64,000 nt of DNA from an uncultured Aquabacterium sp. Lineage in GTDB: Bacteria > Pseudomonadota > Gammaproteobacteria > Burkholderiales > Burkholderiaceae_C. The DNA is taken from NCBI RefSeq assembly GCF_913773725.1, contig NZ_CAJYGK010000034.1, positions 111,460-175,459 of the forward strand, given 5' to 3'. Below are positions 62,887 to 64,000 of this stretch, piece after piece (within the stretch, counting starts at the first letter, position 1; every line of letters starts with the position of its first letter). The notes below the pieces were generated by a model. It was not told the DNA's origin, did not search any database, and saw only the letters and a list, made by a program, of their open reading frames with translations. A program made the translations under genes and the position numbers.

Positions 62887-63213
62887 TCACCCACCCAGCC
62901 AGCGAAGCACGCCGTACACCGCCATCCCCACCAGCAAGGTGCCCAGCATGTCGCGGCGCCACCAGGCATAGGCCATGGCCACCGGCGTCGCCAGCCAGCG
63001 CGCATCCCACGCCGTGGACGGCCACTGCCCCTGTTCCAACAGCACGCCCGGGAGCACCACAGCGGCCAGCGCGGCGACCGGTGCATAGCGAAGCCCGCGC
63101 TCCACCCAGCCCGGCAAAGGCAACGCGCGCCGAGACAGGAAAAAGAAGGAGCGCGTCACCACCGTGATCACCACCAGCCCGATCACGGCACCCCAGACTT
63201 GGACCGCACTCAT
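62887..63213 (-). CDS. azlD: AzlD-type branched-chain amino acid exporter small subunit
   Basis: A 108-residue membrane protein with three to four helices, matching AzlD (LivM-like export subunit): VVITVVTRSFFFLSRRALPLP, then GLRYAPVAALAAVVLPGVLL. With AzlC it exports branched-chain amino acids or analogues such as azaleucine. ATG 63213 overlaps the azlC stop (ATGA). The longer open frame upstream is a shadow of azlC. Confidence 0.93.
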   Translation of the reverse strand: MSAVQVWGAVIGLVVITVVTRSFFFLSRRALPLPGWVERGLRYAPVAALAAVVLPGVLLEQGQWPSTAWDARWLATPVAMAYAWWRRDMLGTLLVGMAVYGVLRWLGG

Positions 63214-63971
63214 GTCACACGCCCTTCCGTTCGGCCGCGCGCGCCCGCCTCGAGGGCCAGGCCGCTCGCCACCCCGACCGCCACGGCAATCACCATGTTC
63301 AACCGGAACGGCAGATCCCAGCAAGCGACCGCCGTGCAGCCTGCCAGCACGGCCGCAGTGGCAGCCCGCCCGTCCCGCACGAGTGAAGCCAACAACCCCG
63401 CCAACGTCAACGTCCCGGCAAATGCCAGCCCCCAAGCCGCCGGCAACTGGCCCGCGAAGGCAATGCCCAGCAACGCCGCCACGTTCCAGCCGAGCCAATT
63501 CGGCAAGGACAACCCCAGCAGGTGAGCCAGAGGCCCCAGTTCCCGCTCGTGAACCTCTGCTCCGTTCGGGTATCGCGCCAGCTGCATCACGTAGGAGACA
63601 TCGGCCACCAGGTAGCCGCAAAACAGCCGCCAGCGCAAGGGCAGCACCATCACGAAGGGCCGCAACTGCGCGCTGAAGATCACGAAGCGCAGGTTCACAC
63701 ACAGCGCCGCCAGCCAGACGACCCAGAGGGGCGCCCCCACCAACATCAGCGGAATGGCCGCCAGCTGCGCACTGGCGGCAAACACCGTGAGGGACATCAG
63801 CACAACGCCCCACAGCGGCAGCCCGGACTGAGCCATCACCATCCCGGTGACCGCGCCCCACGCCATCACACCCGGCAAGGCATGCAGCATCGCCCTGGTG
63901 CCCTGTTGCCGCTCCGGATGGCACCACAGGCGCCGGTCCATCAGACTGATCGAAAAACCGTGTGACCGCAT
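63210..63971 (-). CDS. azlC: AzlC-type branched-chain amino acid exporter large subunit
   Basis: A 253-residue membrane protein with six or more helices, matching AzlC: a helix reading GLPLWGVVLMSLTVFAASAQ, then LCVNLRFVIFSAQLRPF, a family hallmark. It is translated just before azlD with a 4-nt overlap. ATG 63971 is used; ATG 63941 would remove ten residues (MRSHGFSISL) and leave a perfect 16-bp palindrome upstream rather than inside the gene. The gene runs close to the right edge, so its promoter region is only partly visible. Confidence 0.92.
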   Translation of the reverse strand: MRSHGFSISLMDRRLWCHPERQQGTRAMLHALPGVMAWGAVTGMVMAQSGLPLWGVVLMSLTVFAASAQLAAIPLMLVGAPLWVVWLAALCVNLRFVIFSAQLRPFVMVLPLRWRLFCGYLVADVSYVMQLARYPNGAEVHERELGPLAHLLGLSLPNWLGWNVAALLGIAFAGQLPAAWGLAFAGTLTLAGLLASLVRDGRAATAAVLAGCTAVACWDLPFRLNMVIAVAVGVASGLALEAGARGRTEGRVT

Positions 63972-63978
63972 GCGGTCA
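63963..63978. promoter_or_regulatory. Perfect 16-bp palindrome over the azlC start
   Basis: TGACCGCA (63963-63970) is directly followed by its reverse complement TGCGGTCA. It covers the annotated start codon (63971-63969). Such a site suits a dimeric repressor of the azlCD unit or of a gene beyond the window edge. Confidence 0.45.
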
Positions 63979-64000
63979 TTGTGGCGGTATGGCCTTGGCG

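Overview
The window is a GC-rich, gene-dense bacterial chromosome segment with short intergenic gaps, many 4-nt ATGA/GTGA stop-start overlaps, and a gene set typical of Betaproteobacteria, order Burkholderiales: yajC-secD-secF, DUF1631, DUF493, hemB with hemJ, system II cytochrome c maturation (resB/ccsB), a PEP-CTERM protein, and type IV minor pilin operons. The Leptothrix/Rubrivivax side of the order is a reasonable guess, but the genus cannot be fixed by reading alone. I saw no tRNA, rRNA, insertion sequence, prophage or CRISPR array. All calls come from reading the sequence and the translated frames by eye; no database search was run.

Layout. 1-6.8 kb: tail of an unknown gene, a CHASE-PAS-PAS-GGDEF-EAL protein, a manganese-exporter-like membrane protein behind a yybP-ykoY (Mn2+) riboswitch, and a DUF1631 protein. 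6.8-14.5 kb (minus strand): a long co-directional run hemJ, vanZ-like, [2Fe-2S] ferredoxin, alpha/beta hydrolase, a DacC-like protein with altered motifs, DUF493, yajC, secD, secF. 14.6-14.8 kb: a small RNA gene with its own promoter and terminator, divergent from hemB. 14.8-25.4 kb: hemB, corA, a uracil-DNA glycosylase/rimI/tsaB operon, dacB, a SemiSWEET, an SGNH-like lipoprotein, a Sua5-type tsaC, purK/purE. 25.4-42.8 kb (plus strand): a YbbN-like thioredoxin, then two complete minor-pilin/PilY1 operons separated by a sulfurtransferase gene, the second starting with pilE and ending with a TonB-like gene.

42.9-54.5 kb: nitrilase-family amidase, a conserved hypothetical, ccsB-resB, cytochrome c4, engB, a PEP-CTERM protein, purC, and a hybrid histidine kinase translationally coupled to an RsbQ-type alpha/beta hydrolase. 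54.6-64 kb: fba, pyk, an alpha/beta hydrolase coupled to an AraC-type regulator, two tandem COG3687/PF10118 proteins with a di-iron-like residue pattern, pgk, and azlD/azlC at the right edge.

Themes. Housekeeping genes (Sec translocon accessories, haem, purine, glycolysis, t6A tRNA modification, cytochrome c assembly) surround accessory signalling and surface functions. The items most worth a second look are the hemB-opposed sRNA with an anti-Shine-Dalgarno loop, the Mn riboswitch, the duplicated pilus-tip operons sharing a near-identical 26-bp upstream element, the RsbQ/PAS-kinase pair, the DacC protein lacking two of three penicillin-binding motifs, and the tandem di-iron-like proteins.
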